DNA from: Brevundimonas naejangsanensis DSM 23858
GTDB lineage: Bacteria > Pseudomonadota > Alphaproteobacteria > Caulobacterales > Caulobacteraceae
Assembly: GCF_000421705.1 (NCBI RefSeq)
Contig: NZ_ATXN01000005.1
Span: 186,001-250,000 of the forward strand
Reading direction: 5' to 3'
DNA length: 64,000 bases
This document shows positions 10,242 to 18,978 of the stretch, piece after piece. The number at the start of each line of letters is the position of its first letter. Position 1 is the stretch's first letter. A program made the translations under genes and the position numbers. The notes below the pieces were generated by a model. That model saw nothing but the letters and a program-made list of their open reading frames with translations. It had not been told where the DNA came from and made no database searches.

Positions 10242-12321
10242 GGGCGATGTCCATGGCCTCGTCGGCCAGGGTCAGCTCATGCGCGGCCGGGGTCTCGACC
10301 ACGGTCGGTTGCTCGGACTTCAGCGCCTTGAGGCAGGCCCCGACGCCATAGACCACGACCGTCAACACCACGAACAGGAAGCCCGCCGTCAGCGCCGAGT
10401 TGACGTAGTCGTTGACGATGACGCGGTGCATGTCGCCGATGGTCTTGGCCGGGGCCAGGATTTCTCCTGCGGTCATGGCGTCCTGATACTTCCGCGCGTG
10501 GGCCAGGAAGCCGATCTTCACGTCCGGGTGGAACAGCTTCTGCAGCCCCGCCGTGACGGTGCAGATCAGCAGCCAGACCGCCGGAACCGCCGTGGCCCAG
10601 GCGAACCTCTGCCGTTTCATCTTGAACAGGACGACCGTGCCCAGGATCAGGGCGACCGCCGCCAGCATCTGGTTGGCGATGCCGAACAGGGGCCACAGGC
10701 TGTTGATCCCGCCCAGAGGATCGACCACGCCGGTATAGAGGAAATAGCCCCACAGCCCGACCGTCAGGGCCGTGGCCACGACGTTGCCGGTCCAGGACTG
10801 GGTCTGGCGCATCTTCGGCACGGCCATGCCCAGCAGGTCCTGGATCATGAAGCGGCAGACGCGGGTGCCGGCGTCGACGGTGGTCAGGATGAACAGGGCC
10901 TCGAACAGGATGGCGAAGTGATACCAGAAGGCCATCATCGCCTTGCCGCCGATGACGCCCGACAGGATGTGGGCCATGCCGACGGCCAGGGTCGGCGCCC
11001 CGCCCGCGCGCGACAGGATGGAGTGCTCGCCCACGTCCCTGGCCAGTTGTTCCAGTTCGGCCGGGGTGATGTGGAAGCCCCACTGGGCCACGGCGGCGGC
11101 GGCCGATGCGGCGTTATCGCCGATGACGGCGACCGGGCTGTTCATGGCGAAATAGACGGCCGGGTCCAGCACGGTGGCGGCGATCAGGGCCATGATCGCC
11201 ACGAAGCTTTCGCACAGCATGGCGCCATAGCCGATCAGCGGGATCTGGTTCTCGTTCTCCAGCAGCTTGGGCGTGGTGCCGGATGAGATCAGGGCGTGGA
11301 AGCCCGACACGGCCCCGCAGGCGATGGTGATGAACAGGAAGGGGAACAGGGCGCCCGAGAAGACCGGCCCGGTCCCGTCGATGAAGGGGGTGATGGCGGG
11401 CATCTGCACGTGCGGCCGCACGATCAGTATGCCGATGGCGAGGGCGACGATGGCGCCGATCTTCAGGAAGGTGGACAGATAGTCGCGCGGCGCCAGCAGC
11501 AACCACACCGGAATGACCGAGGCGATGAAGCCATAGGCCATCATGGCCAGAGCCAGAGTGGTGCCCGACAGGGTGAAGGCCGGCCCCCAGAACGGATCAG
11601 CCGCAATATGGCCGCCGCCGATGATGGCCAGGACCAGCAGCACCACGCCGATGACCGACACCTCGCCCACGCGTCCGGGCCGCAGATAGCGCGTGTACAG
11701 CCCCATGAAGATGGCGATGGGAATGGTGGCGGCGACAGTGAAGGTCCCCCACGGGCTCTCGGCCAGCGCCTTGACCACCACCAGCGCCAGCACCGCCAGG
11801 ATGATGACCATGATCATCAGCACCCCGACCTGGGCGATGACGCCGGGGATCGGACCCATTTCGGTGCGGACCATGTCGCCCAGCGACCGACCGTCGCGGC
11901 GGGTCGACATGAACAGGACGATCATGTCCTGCACCGCCCCCGCCAGCACCGCGCCGACCAGAATCCATAGCACGCCGGGCAGATAACCCATCTGCGCCGC
12001 CAGCACAGGCCCGACCAGAGGGCCTGCGCCCGCGATGGCCGCGAAATGGTGGCCGAACAGGACGTTGCGGGGCGTCGGCACATAGTCGAGGCCGTCGTTG
12101 TGTCTGACGGCGGGCGTGGGCCTGCGCGCGTTCAGCCCCAGCACCTTCCCGGCCAGATAGCGGGCGTAGAAGCGGTAGGCGATGGCGTAGACGCACAGCG
12201 CCGCAACCACGATCCACACGGCGCTGATGCTCTCGCCCCGGTGCAGGGCGATGACGCCGAGGGCTACGGCCCCCAATATGGCGATGGCGCCGAAAATCAG
12301 CGCCGTCTTGAACTTGCCCAT
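10234..12321 (-). CDS. cstA: Carbon starvation protein CstA, pyruvate/peptide transporter family
   Basis: 695 aa integral membrane protein with about 16-18 hydrophobic segments. The N-terminal CstA signature appears as TPRNVLFGHHFAAIAGAGPLVGPVLAAQMGYLPG (residues about 81-115 taken in parts), followed by GAVQDMIVLFMSTRRDGRSLG. The C-terminal CstA domain includes GAVSGFHALISSGTTPK and LWPLFGIANQMLAAVAL. The family imports peptides or pyruvate during carbon limitation. Its stop overlaps ybdD. There is no obvious signal for regulation in the 150 bp upstream apart from a G/A-rich stretch (12456-12472) near purT. Confidence 0.94.
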   Translation of the reverse strand: MGKFKTALIFGAIAILGAVALGVIALHRGESISAVWIVVAALCVYAIAYRFYARYLAGKVLGLNARRPTPAVRHNDGLDYVPTPRNVLFGHHFAAIAGAGPLVGPVLAAQMGYLPGVLWILVGAVLAGAVQDMIVLFMSTRRDGRSLGDMVRTEMGPIPGVIAQVGVLMIMVIILAVLALVVVKALAESPWGTFTVAATIPIAIFMGLYTRYLRPGRVGEVSVIGVVLLVLAIIGGGHIAADPFWGPAFTLSGTTLALAMMAYGFIASVIPVWLLLAPRDYLSTFLKIGAIVALAIGILIVRPHVQMPAITPFIDGTGPVFSGALFPFLFITIACGAVSGFHALISSGTTPKLLENENQIPLIGYGAMLCESFVAIMALIAATVLDPAVYFAMNSPVAVIGDNAASAAAAVAQWGFHITPAELEQLARDVGEHSILSRAGGAPTLAVGMAHILSGVIGGKAMMAFWYHFAILFEALFILTTVDAGTRVCRFMIQDLLGMAVPKMRQTQSWTGNVVATALTVGLWGYFLYTGVVDPLGGINSLWPLFGIANQMLAAVALILGTVVLFKMKRQRFAWATAVPAVWLLICTVTAGLQKLFHPDVKIGFLAHARKYQDAMTAGEILAPAKTIGDMHRVIVNDYVNSALTAGFLFVVLTVVVYGVGACLKALKSEQPTVVETPAAHELTLADEAMDIARA

Positions 12322-12471
12322 GGCGAAAGATTCCTCCGGGGCCGACTGCCTGCGGCCTTCCGCCTTTTTTGGACCTTAATCGCGCCTGGCGCCAATCGAC
12401 AAAAGTCGAAGAAGCTTGGCCGCGAGCGTGGCTAGTGTCTCAACCCTCTGCCGGTGGGAGAGGGAGAGGGA

Positions 12472-13665
12472 TCAGGGCTTAATCACTCGCAACTTGCCCG
12501 CCGCCTCGGCTGCGCGCGCACGCGCCTCGTCCGTGTCTGCGCCGCGGGCCAGAGCCACACCCATGCGGCGGCGCTCGAAGGCCTCGGGCTTGCCGAACAG
12601 GCGCAGGTCAGCGGTCGGGACCGACAGGGCTTCGGCCACGCCCTCGAACACGACGCCTTCAGCCTCCATGCCGCCGTAGATGACGGCGCTGGCGCCCGGT
12701 TCGCGCAAGGACACGTCCACTGGCAGGCCCAGGATGGCGCGGGCGTGCAGGGCGAACTCGCTCATGGTCTGGGTGGCCAGCGTCACCAGCCCGGTGTCGT
12801 GCGGGCGCGGCGACACCTCAGAGAACCAGACCTCGTCGCCCTTCACGAACAGCTCGACGCCGAACACGCCCAGACCGCCCAGAGCGTCGGTCACCTTGGC
12901 CGCAATGTCTTGCGCCGCCTTCAGCGCGGCCTCGCTCATGGCCTGCGGCTGCCAGCTTTCGACATAGTCGCCCTTCTGCTGGCGGTGGCCGATGGGGGCG
13001 CAGAAGTCGGTGCGGACCGCGCCGTCGCGCAACGACCGCACCGTCAGCAGGGTGATCTCATAGTCGAAGTCGATCTTGCCCTCGACGATGACGACGCCGC
13101 CCGCGACCCGGCCCGAGGCTTCGGCATAGGCCCAGGCGTCGGCGACGCCTTCGGGGCCTTCGACATAGGACTGGCCCTTGCCCGACGACGACATCACCGG
13201 CTTGACGAAGCAGGGGAAGCCCACGGCCTTGGCGCCCGCCGCCAGTTCCTCGGCTGAGGCGGCGAAGGCGTAGGGGCTGGTCGGCAGGCCCAGTTCTTCG
13301 GCGGCCAGACGGCGGATGCCCTCGCGGTTCATGGTCAGCTGCGTCGCCCGCGCGGTGGGGATGACGCGTGCTAAACCCGCCGCCTCGATGCCGGCCAGAA
13401 CGTCGGTGGCGATGGCCTCGATCTCAGGCACGATGATGTGCGGCGCTTCGGCCAGGATGACGCCGTTCAGCACCTGGGCGTCGGTCATGGGGATGACGTG
13501 GCTGCGGTGCGCCACCTGCATGGCGGGGGCGTTGGCGTAGCGGTCGACCGCGATCACCTCGGCGCCGAGGCGTTGCAGCTCGATCGCCACCTCCTTGCCT
13601 AGTTCGCCCGAGCCCAGCAGCATGACGCGCGTGGCGTGGTCGGTAAGCGGCGTGCCGATCTTCAT
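12472..13665 (-). CDS. purT: Formate-dependent phosphoribosylglycinamide formyltransferase
   Basis: 397 aa from ATG 13665 ([20 protein letters not shown]). It formylates GAR using formate and ATP, bypassing the folate-dependent PurN step of purine synthesis. The N-terminal Rossmann-like [16 protein letters not shown], the ATP-grasp core with [18 protein letters not shown] (about residues 150-167) and the metal/phosphate segment [23 protein letters not shown] are visible. An open frame extends upstream to 13965 through the neighbouring gene, but it lacks homology and the conserved start is at 13665. It lies 24 bp downstream of an esterase gene. Confidence 0.95.
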   Translation of the reverse strand: MKIGTPLTDHATRVMLLGSGELGKEVAIELQRLGAEVIAVDRYANAPAMQVAHRSHVIPMTDAQVLNGVILAEAPHIIVPEIEAIATDVLAGIEAAGLARVIPTARATQLTMNREGIRRLAAEELGLPTSPYAFAASAEELAAGAKAVGFPCFVKPVMSSSGKGQSYVEGPEGVADAWAYAEASGRVAGGVVIVEGKIDFDYEITLLTVRSLRDGAVRTDFCAPIGHRQQKGDYVESWQPQAMSEAALKAAQDIAAKVTDALGGLGVFGVELFVKGDEVWFSEVSPRPHDTGLVTLATQTMSEFALHARAILGLPVDVSLREPGASAVIYGGMEAEGVVFEGVAEALSVPTADLRLFGKPEAFERRRMGVALARGADTDEARARAAEAAGKLRVIKP

Positions 13666-13688
13666 GGCTTTAGGCTCCGAAAAGTCGT

Positions 13689-14546
13689 TCAGGTTCCCGG
13701 CTCGGCCGGGACCGCATAGAGGCGGCGGAAGGCGTCCAGCGCCGCGCCGTGATAGATGCTGGCGTGGCTTTCGGCCGGGCGCGGGGTGAAGTCCCATGTG
13801 ACGCCGGGCAAGGCGTGGTCGCGCAGGTTGGCGGTCAGCACATCCATCGGCGCCTGCATCATCTCGCCCTCGTCGCCCAGCGTCAGGATCAGGGTGCGCG
13901 GGTCGTTGGAGTGGTCGCGCAGATGGGCGCCGGACTGCCCGGCCAGCCTGCCGCCGTCCCACCACAGGCTGGGGCTGACGGCGACATAGGCGTCGAACAT
14001 CTGCGGTTCTTTCAGGAAGGTCTCGACCACGAACAGGCCCGCCAGAGACTCCCCCATCAGCGCCGTCTCGCCACTGGCGCGCAGGCGGCCTTCGATGAAG
14101 GGCTGGACCTCTTCAGCGATGAAGCGGCGGAAGCGGTCGGAATAGCCCTGCGTCGGATAGCGGGCGATCAGTTCGGCGTCCTCGGTCGGCAGGGCCAGCT
14201 CATTGCGGCGGTCGACCGAGGCGACGCCCACGACGATCACATCGCGCGTCGTGCCGACGATGGTCCCCAACTGGGCGATGCCCGAGATGTGGTGAAAGTC
14301 CTGATCCTGTCCGCCGTCCAGCACATAGAGGACCGGATAGGTCTGGCCGCTTTCCGCATAGCCGGGCGGCAGCCAGACGTTGATCTCGCGCGTCTGGCCC
14401 ATGACGGATGAGGGCAGGGCGTAGGACTGGCCGATGACGATGGGCGTCCCGGCGACGGAGGGCGCGTCCTCGACCGTTGCGGCTAGGGCGGTTGCGCCGC
14501 CCGCCATCGACAAGCCGAGGCTCAGGACGAGGGCGAGACGGCGCAT
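13689..14546 (-). CDS. Secreted esterase, enterochelin-esterase-like alpha/beta hydrolase
   Basis: 285 aa with a Sec signal peptide ([22 protein letters not shown], cleavage near residue 23). The mature part starts with a beta-rich segment and [25 protein letters not shown], typical of the putative-esterase family (Fes/IroE/YbbA-like). The nucleophile elbow is [13 protein letters not shown] around residue 165, with a catalytic His probable in [12 protein letters not shown] near the end. Substrate unknown; siderophore ester or acyl ester hydrolysis is possible from family membership. It lies 5 bp after tkt and 24 bp before purT on the same strand. Confidence 0.8.
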   Translation of the reverse strand: MRRLALVLSLGLSMAGGATALAATVEDAPSVAGTPIVIGQSYALPSSVMGQTREINVWLPPGYAESGQTYPVLYVLDGGQDQDFHHISGIAQLGTIVGTTRDVIVVGVASVDRRNELALPTEDAELIARYPTQGYSDRFRRFIAEEVQPFIEGRLRASGETALMGESLAGLFVVETFLKEPQMFDAYVAVSPSLWWDGGRLAGQSGAHLRDHSNDPRTLILTLGDEGEMMQAPMDVLTANLRDHALPGVTWDFTPRPAESHASIYHGAALDAFRRLYAVPAEPGT

Positions 14547-14551
14547 GAGGT

Positions 14552-16546
14552 TTACAGCCGCGCCTTGGCGGCTTCGACCACGGCCTCGGCGGTGATGCCG
14601 AACTCGCGGTAGAGGATTTCGGCCGGAGCCGAGGCGCCGAAGGACGACATGCCGACGAAGCCGCCGTCCTCGCCGATGAAGCGTTCCCAGCCCTGCTTGA
14701 TGGCGGCCTCGACGGCGACGCGGACGGTGCCGCGGCCGATGACGGCGTCCTGATAGGCCTTGGGCTGCTGCTCGAACAGGGCGAAGCAGGGGACCGAGAC
14801 GACGCGGGTGGGCGTGCCTTCGGCCTCCAACGTCTCGGCGGCCTTCAGGGCCAGGGCGACCTCGGTGCCGGTGCCGAACAGGGTGACTTTCGCCTCGCCG
14901 TTGGCGGCCTTCAGCTCATAGGCGCCCTTGCGCGACAGGTTCTCGCCCGCGTCGGTCAGGCGCACGGCCGGGGTCTTCTGGCGCGACAGGCACATGGCGG
15001 TCGGCGTGGTCTTGTTCTGCAGGGCGACCTGCCAGCACTCCAGCGCCTCGACCGTGTCGGCGGGGCGCATGGTCAGCAGGTTCGGAATGGCGCGCAGGGC
15101 GGCCAGATGCTCGACCGGCTGGTGCGTCGGGCCGTCTTCGCCCAGGCCGATGCTGTCATGCGTCAGGACGTGGATCGCGCGCACGCCCATCAGGGCGCCC
15201 AGACGGATCGCCGGACGGCTGTAGTCCGCGAACGCCATGAAGGTGCCGCCGTAGGGGATAACCCCGCCGTGCAGCGCCAGACCGTTCATCGCGGCGGCCA
15301 TGCCGAACTCGCGGATGCCGTAGTTCAGGTAGCGCCCGGCATAGTCCGGCGCGTCCATGATCTGGGTGTTCTTGACGAAGGTGTTGTTCGAGCCGGTCAG
15401 GTCGGCCGAGCCGCCGACCATTTCGGGGATGGCGGCGAACACCGTCTCCAGCGCCTCGCCCGAGGACTGGCGCGTGGCCATCGCGGGCTGATCGGCGACC
15501 AGCTGCTTCAGCTTGGCGTCCAGCGCCTCGAAGGCGCCGGTGGGCAGGTCGCCGGCCATGGCGCGGGTGAAGTCGTCGCGGTGGTCGTGGTTCAGCAGAC
15601 GGGCTTCCCACGCCTTGCGGGCCTTGCCGCCCTGCTTGCCGACCTTGGCCCAGGCGGTCTTGATCCCTTCCGGCAGTTCAAACGGCTCGAACGGCCAGTT
15701 CAGCGCCTGACGGGTCGCCGCGATCTCGGTCGCGCCCAGGGCGGCGCCGTGGGTCTTGTGGCTGCCTTCCATGGTGGCGGCGCCCTTGCCGATCTTGGTC
15801 TTGCAGGCGATCAGCGTCGGCTTGTCCTGCTTGGTCGCCCAAGCCAGGGCCTTCTGGATCTGCTTGTAGTCGTGGCCGTCGATGGCCTTGACCGCCCAGC
15901 CGGAGGCCTTGAAGCGGGCCAGCTGGTCGGTGGCGTCCGAGAGCGACAGCTTGCCGTCGATGGTGATCTCATTGTCGTCCCATAGGACGCACAGCTTGTT
16001 CAGCTTCAGGCGCCCGGCCAGCGCGATCGCTTCCTGCGACACGCCTTCCATCAGGCAGCCGTCCCCGGCGACGACCCAGGTGCGGTGGTCGACCAGATCC
16101 TTGCCGAAACGCGCCGCCAGATGCCGCTCCGCCAGGGCGAAGCCGACCGAGGTGGCCAGACCCTGACCCAGCGGGCCGGTGGTCGTCTCGATCCCGGCCA
16201 TGTGGCCGTATTCCGGGTGGCCGGCGGTCTTGAAGCCCCACTGGCGGAAGTTTTCCAGCTGCTCCCGCGTCGCGTCCTTATAGCCCGTCAGGTGCAGCAG
16301 GCTGTAGATCAGCATCGAGCCGTGGCCCGCCGACAGGATGAAGCGGTCGCGGTCGGCCCAGTCGGGGCGCGATGCGTCGAACTTCAGAAACTTCGAGTAA
16401 AGCACAGTGGCGACGTCGGCCATGCCCATCGGCATGCCGGGGTGGCCGCTCTTGGCTTTTTCAACCGCATCCATGGACAGCACCCGGATGGCGTCGGCCA
16501 TCTGTTTGGGCGAAGGCTTGGCGAATGCAGCTTGGGCGTCGGTCAC
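14552..16546 (-). CDS. tkt: Transketolase
   Basis: 664 aa from GTG 16546 (MTDAQAAFAKPSPKQ), preceded by GGAAAGG; the frame is open further upstream but that extension overlaps the divergent gene's leader and is not conserved. Transfers two-carbon units using thiamine diphosphate. SGHPGMPMGMAD is near residue 30, the ThDP/Mg motif GDGCLMEGVSQEAI runs into the NDN-like WDDNEITIDG near 185, and the pyrimidine domain has GIREFGMAAAMNG. It heads the run tkt-esterase-purT-cstA-ybdD and, further on, gap-pgk and fba. Confidence 0.96.
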   Translation of the reverse strand: MTDAQAAFAKPSPKQMADAIRVLSMDAVEKAKSGHPGMPMGMADVATVLYSKFLKFDASRPDWADRDRFILSAGHGSMLIYSLLHLTGYKDATREQLENFRQWGFKTAGHPEYGHMAGIETTTGPLGQGLATSVGFALAERHLAARFGKDLVDHRTWVVAGDGCLMEGVSQEAIALAGRLKLNKLCVLWDDNEITIDGKLSLSDATDQLARFKASGWAVKAIDGHDYKQIQKALAWATKQDKPTLIACKTKIGKGAATMEGSHKTHGAALGATEIAATRQALNWPFEPFELPEGIKTAWAKVGKQGGKARKAWEARLLNHDHRDDFTRAMAGDLPTGAFEALDAKLKQLVADQPAMATRQSSGEALETVFAAIPEMVGGSADLTGSNNTFVKNTQIMDAPDYAGRYLNYGIREFGMAAAMNGLALHGGVIPYGGTFMAFADYSRPAIRLGALMGVRAIHVLTHDSIGLGEDGPTHQPVEHLAALRAIPNLLTMRPADTVEALECWQVALQNKTTPTAMCLSRQKTPAVRLTDAGENLSRKGAYELKAANGEAKVTLFGTGTEVALALKAAETLEAEGTPTRVVSVPCFALFEQQPKAYQDAVIGRGTVRVAVEAAIKQGWERFIGEDGGFVGMSSFGASAPAEILYREFGITAEAVVEAAKARL

Positions 16547-16645
16547 GGCGAGACCTTTCCTCAGGAACAGGATAAAGCGGGGGCGGCGCCGCTTTACCCC
16601 GGCGCGCCGGCAGGTTCTACACGGAATCTGGAAGAAAGGACCCCC

Positions 16646-16906
16646 ATGGACGCCGTTACGGCTGCAAAGGCGCGGATTGATCGAGCGTTGGCCGATCTGG
16701 AGCGCAAGGTGCTGGAGCTGAAGGCGAGGCCCGCCTCGGCGCCGCCCATCCCCGACGACGATCTGTTCGCGCCGCGTCCCTCGAACGCGGCCGACTTGGC
16801 GCGCATCGCCGAGCTTGAAGATGTCGGTCAGGAAACAGCCCAGGCGCTGGCCCGCGCGGCCGACGCCGTGCGCGAGGTGCTGGCGCAACAAGAGGAGGCG
16901 AACTGA
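16646..16906 (+). CDS. Small coiled-coil protein upstream of zapA
   Basis: 86 aa from ATG 16646, preceded by GAAAGGA. Two predicted helices, AAKARIDRALADLERKVLELKA and NAADLARIAELEDVGQE onward to the end, form heptad-rich coiled coil linked by a proline-rich segment. The TGA overlaps the zapA ATG (TGATG at 16904-16908), so the two are co-translated. In alphaproteobacteria a short coiled-coil protein (DUF4164-like) often precedes zapA; a role near the divisome is an inference from position. Confidence 0.75.
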   Translation: MDAVTAAKARIDRALADLERKVLELKARPASAPPIPDDDLFAPRPSNAADLARIAELEDVGQETAQALARAADAVREVLAQQEEAN

Positions 16907-17247
16907 TGGCGACGGTGACGGTAGAGGTCCACGGCCGCCCCTATGCGGTGGGCTGCGCCGACGGTCAGGAATCCCGAGTTCGCGACCTGGCGGCCCAGTT
17001 CAACGAACGGGTGCAGGGCGTGGCCGATCAGGTCGGACAGGTCGGCGACGTGCGCCTGTTCCTGATGGCGGCTCTGATGCTGGCCGACGAGCTTCAGGAG
17101 GCCAAACGTCAGGCGGCGGTCCAGAACTCTGGCCGCGCCAAGGCGGCTGCTGCGGCCGCCGTGACGCCGGCCCCGGTCAGCGAAGGCGTGGCCGAGGCTC
17201 TGAACGCCGTGGCCGCAAGGATCGAGAAGATCACACAGACGATATAG
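16906..17247 (+). CDS. zapA: Cell-division protein ZapA
   Basis: 113 aa. The N-terminal ZapA fold reads VTVEVHGRPYAVGCADGQESRV followed by DLAAQFNERVQGVADQVGQVGDVRLFLMAALMLADEL, then an alanine-rich helical tail. ZapA dimers bundle FtsZ protofilaments at the division ring. The gene begins inside the stop of the coiled-coil gene. Normally the 6S RNA gene follows closely; here a REP-like repeat and a 1.8-kb insertion intervene. Confidence 0.92.
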   Translation: MATVTVEVHGRPYAVGCADGQESRVRDLAAQFNERVQGVADQVGQVGDVRLFLMAALMLADELQEAKRQAAVQNSGRAKAAAAAAVTPAPVSEGVAEALNAVAARIEKITQTI

Positions 17248-17257
17248 GGGCTCGGTC

Positions 17258-17296
17258 TCTCCCTCCCCTTCATGGGGAGGGTGGTCGCGCAGCGAC
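17258..17296. repeat. Left half of REP-like repeat (family B), split by the insertion
   Basis: Bases 17258-17284 match the left arm of the complete copy at 40617-40643 exactly. The block continues into TCGCGCAGCGAC and stops at the insertion point. The matching right half resumes at 19100. Confidence 0.85.
17287..17296. repeat. Left target-site duplication
   Basis: GCGCAGCGAC directly abuts the left inverted repeat and recurs at 19090-19099 directly after the right one. The duplication is the mark of transposition. Confidence 0.85.
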
Positions 17297-17335
17297 GGCA
17301 TTGGGTAGCAAACACACCTAAGCGGCGATCCGGCG

Positions 17336-17779
17336 TTGATCCGGGAGTCTGGCAGTCTTATCGACGGCCTTATGGACGAAAATGCTAAGCTGGCAATCCG
17401 GCTTTCAAGGATCTACGCGCGGCTTCTCGGCGAACGGGAGCGCCTAGTAGCGCCACCCAAGTATGTGACCCGCCTGATCCCGGAGCGTGAAGCCTACGAG
17501 GCTGCGCAGCCTCAACGTCAGGCACGGATCGCCGAGATCGACGAGGCGTTGCCACACGTCGCCTATGTCATTCAGCTTCTCGACCCAGCGCACGATATTT
17601 CAGGCGTCAAGCCGGTGCGCCCGAAGGTTCCTAACCGGGCCGACATGCCGAACGGCATATCGGGCACCGCAATGGACATCGTGCGAGAGATCGATGGCCC
17701 CCTCGCAGTGAGCGAGATCGTCGACATCATGGGTGAGCGATTTGGTCTCGACCTATCGTCGCCCCATGTCCATCGGTGA
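17336..17779 (+). CDS. Uncharacterised coiled-coil/helix-turn-helix-like protein, probably 3'-truncated
   Basis: Up to 147 aa from TTG 17336, or 135 aa from ATG 17372 ([11 protein letters not shown]); neither has a clear ribosome-binding site. The N-terminal half is a coiled coil with [15 protein letters not shown], the middle carries [22 protein letters not shown], and the end ([25 protein letters not shown]) resembles a winged-helix start. The same order occurs in the 155-aa protein at 18511-18978, so I infer they are paralogues. The sequence ends abruptly at LSSPHVHR where it meets the truncated hsdM, which suggests that the distal winged helix was deleted. Confidence 0.6.
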   Translation: MIRESGSLIDGLMDENAKLAIRLSRIYARLLGERERLVAPPKYVTRLIPEREAYEAAQPQRQARIAEIDEALPHVAYVIQLLDPAHDISGVKPVRPKVPNRADMPNGISGTAMDIVREIDGPLAVSEIVDIMGERFGLDLSSPHVHR

Positions 17780-18016
17780 GGTGTTGTAGAACGACAGGCC
17801 GGCGGCGCGCTTCAGGAAGGCGTCGGGGTTCAAGCCATCGGCCTTGCGCTTGGCGTCCTCGGCCAGGACCGCCGCCTTTGTTGGCTCCAGCACGCAGTCC
17901 AGCCGCCGCAGCACCGTGAACGGCAGGATCACCTTGCCGTAGTCCGACTGCTTGTAGTCGCCCCGCAGTAGGTCCGCGACAGACCAGATGAAGGCCGACA
18001 GAGACTGGTGGTTCAT
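17753..18016 (-). pseudogene. hsdM: Type I restriction-modification methylase HsdM, N-terminal fragment
   Basis: 87 codons from ATG 18016, preceded by GAGGGGGAG. Residues 1-80 match the N-terminal domain of Hsd[37 protein letters not shown], then LSFYNTS. A full HsdM is around 500 aa and holds the AdoMet domain; here the frame leaves homology after FYNTS (about 17777) and stops at 17753. No hsdS or hsdR is present. The fragment is a relic joined tail to tail to the 147-codon ORF and cannot methylate DNA, although the helical domain might still be made. Confidence 0.8.
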
Positions 18017-18075
18017 ACGCTACTCCCCCTCGCGAGGAGGGATAGCAGCCGAAAGCAGCGCTGGGCAAACCAAGC

Positions 18076-18333
18076 GTGGCCTCCCGGTCGCCCATCCCGT
18101 ATGATCAACCAGCCTCAGCCACGGAGACGCCAGTTGTCATTCACCTTGAGTTGACCGGTGCAAAGGGTGGCGAAAGCCTTGAAGTCGAGACCGCCGCCGA
18201 GGCGCTCAAGGAAGCCGAAAGCAGGATTGGCCGCGTGCCGAAGCTGATCATCAAGGATGACAGGGGCGTTCGGCTTTCAACAGAGGACCTCTATCAGATC
18301 GTCTATCCTATGGATGACGACGAAGACGCGTAG
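18076..18333 (+). CDS. Small unknown protein within the element
   Basis: Up to 85 aa from GTG 18076; the start is uncertain because no clear ribosome-binding site precedes it. The recognisable core begins at VVIHLELTG and shows a beta-alpha-beta pattern (GESLEVETAAEALKEAESRIG, then VPKLIIKDDRGVRLS), finishing with an acidic MDDDEDA tail. It could be a small ubiquitin-like or antitoxin-sized fold, but I recognise no family. It lies between the hsdM relic and the 58-codon gene. Confidence 0.45.
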   Translation: MASRSPIPYDQPASATETPVVIHLELTGAKGGESLEVETAAEALKEAESRIGRVPKLIIKDDRGVRLSTEDLYQIVYPMDDDEDA

Positions 18334-18337
18334 AAGC

Positions 18338-18514
18338 CTACGTCGACGGGCTAGCCAGCATGGTTTTCAGAACCGCCGGAGCGTCAGCCCCGAGGGCTGC
18401 AACCCGCCCGTTACGGAAACCGGTGAACCGGCCTTGGCTGTTCGGCGCCGGCGCGATCTGAAACATGTCGCGGCCCCGCATGATGATCAGGGGATAGTTT
18501 GATCGTCTCCTCAT
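18338..18514 (-). CDS. 58-aa basic partner protein of the coiled-coil gene
   Basis: Starts at ATG 18514, overlapping the TGA of the preceding 155-codon gene (ATGA at 18511-18514), which implies coupled translation. The N-terminus is basic (MRRRSNYPLIIMRGRD), followed by FTGFRNGRVAALGADAPAVLKTMLASPST. No cysteines or membrane segment. The coupling suggests the two proteins act together. Function unknown. Confidence 0.6.
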   Translation of the reverse strand: MRRRSNYPLIIMRGRDMFQIAPAPNSQGRFTGFRNGRVAALGADAPAVLKTMLASPST

Positions 18515-18978
18515 TCTACGACCTCCCAAAGTTGGGTCATGCCCTCCGTGCCGACCGGCCGCAGAACGTCCCGGCCCCGCTGCGTTCGCAGGCAGGCGCG
18601 GACACGCTTAAGCATGAGGTTGAAAAGTTCGCGGTCCTCGACCGGCAGCGCCCGTCTAACCATCAGGTGCTCGGTGAGTTCGCGCGGGGTGAGCGGATCG
18701 GGGCTCTCGCGCAGGGTGTCCAGGATGATCCCGGTGACCTCGCCCTGCGCCGCCGGCTCGCGCACCGGCATATGCTTGGCCCGTATCCGGCCGATGTCGA
18801 TGGTGGGATCGAAGATGCGTATCGCGCCCTCGATATGGGCGAGGTCCGCCGTCAGCCGCTGCACCTCGGTCTTGGCGCGCCCGATCAGTCCAGCGACCTC
18901 GGCGTATTTCCGTGTCAGCGCATGAAGCGCCTGTGCGTGCTCCGTCCCCGGCGGAACGACGCTCTCTTGGTTTGGCAT
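18511..18978 (-). CDS. Uncharacterised coiled-coil/helix-turn-helix-like protein, intact copy
   Basis: 155 aa from ATG 18978 (MPNQESVVPPG), with AGGAG a few bases upstream; a GTG 21 bp further out is less likely. Residues about 12-65 are coiled coil (ALTRKYAEVAGLIGRAK, VQRLTADLAHIEGAI), followed by a linker motif IRIFDPTIDIGRIRAKH and a C-terminal winged-helix-like region (GEVTGIILDTLRES, PLTPRELTEHLMVR, ending in VGTEGMTQLWEVVE). The FDP-x-x-DI linker is shared with the 147-codon ORF at 17336. I have seen similar small proteins in alphaproteobacteria but know of no assigned function. Confidence 0.68.
   Translation of the reverse strand: MPNQESVVPPGTEHAQALHALTRKYAEVAGLIGRAKTEVQRLTADLAHIEGAIRIFDPTIDIGRIRAKHMPVREPAAQGEVTGIILDTLRESPDPLTPRELTEHLMVRRALPVEDRELFNLMLKRVRACLRTQRGRDVLRPVGTEGMTQLWEVVE

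Noticed and set aside
13666..13965. N-terminal extension of PurT
   Set aside because: It overlaps the esterase gene in another frame, and the conserved PurT start is the ATG at 13665.
16547..16891. N-terminal extension of transketolase
   Set aside because: It has no homology, runs across the opposite coiled-coil gene and its leader, and a ribosome-binding site precedes the GTG at 16546.
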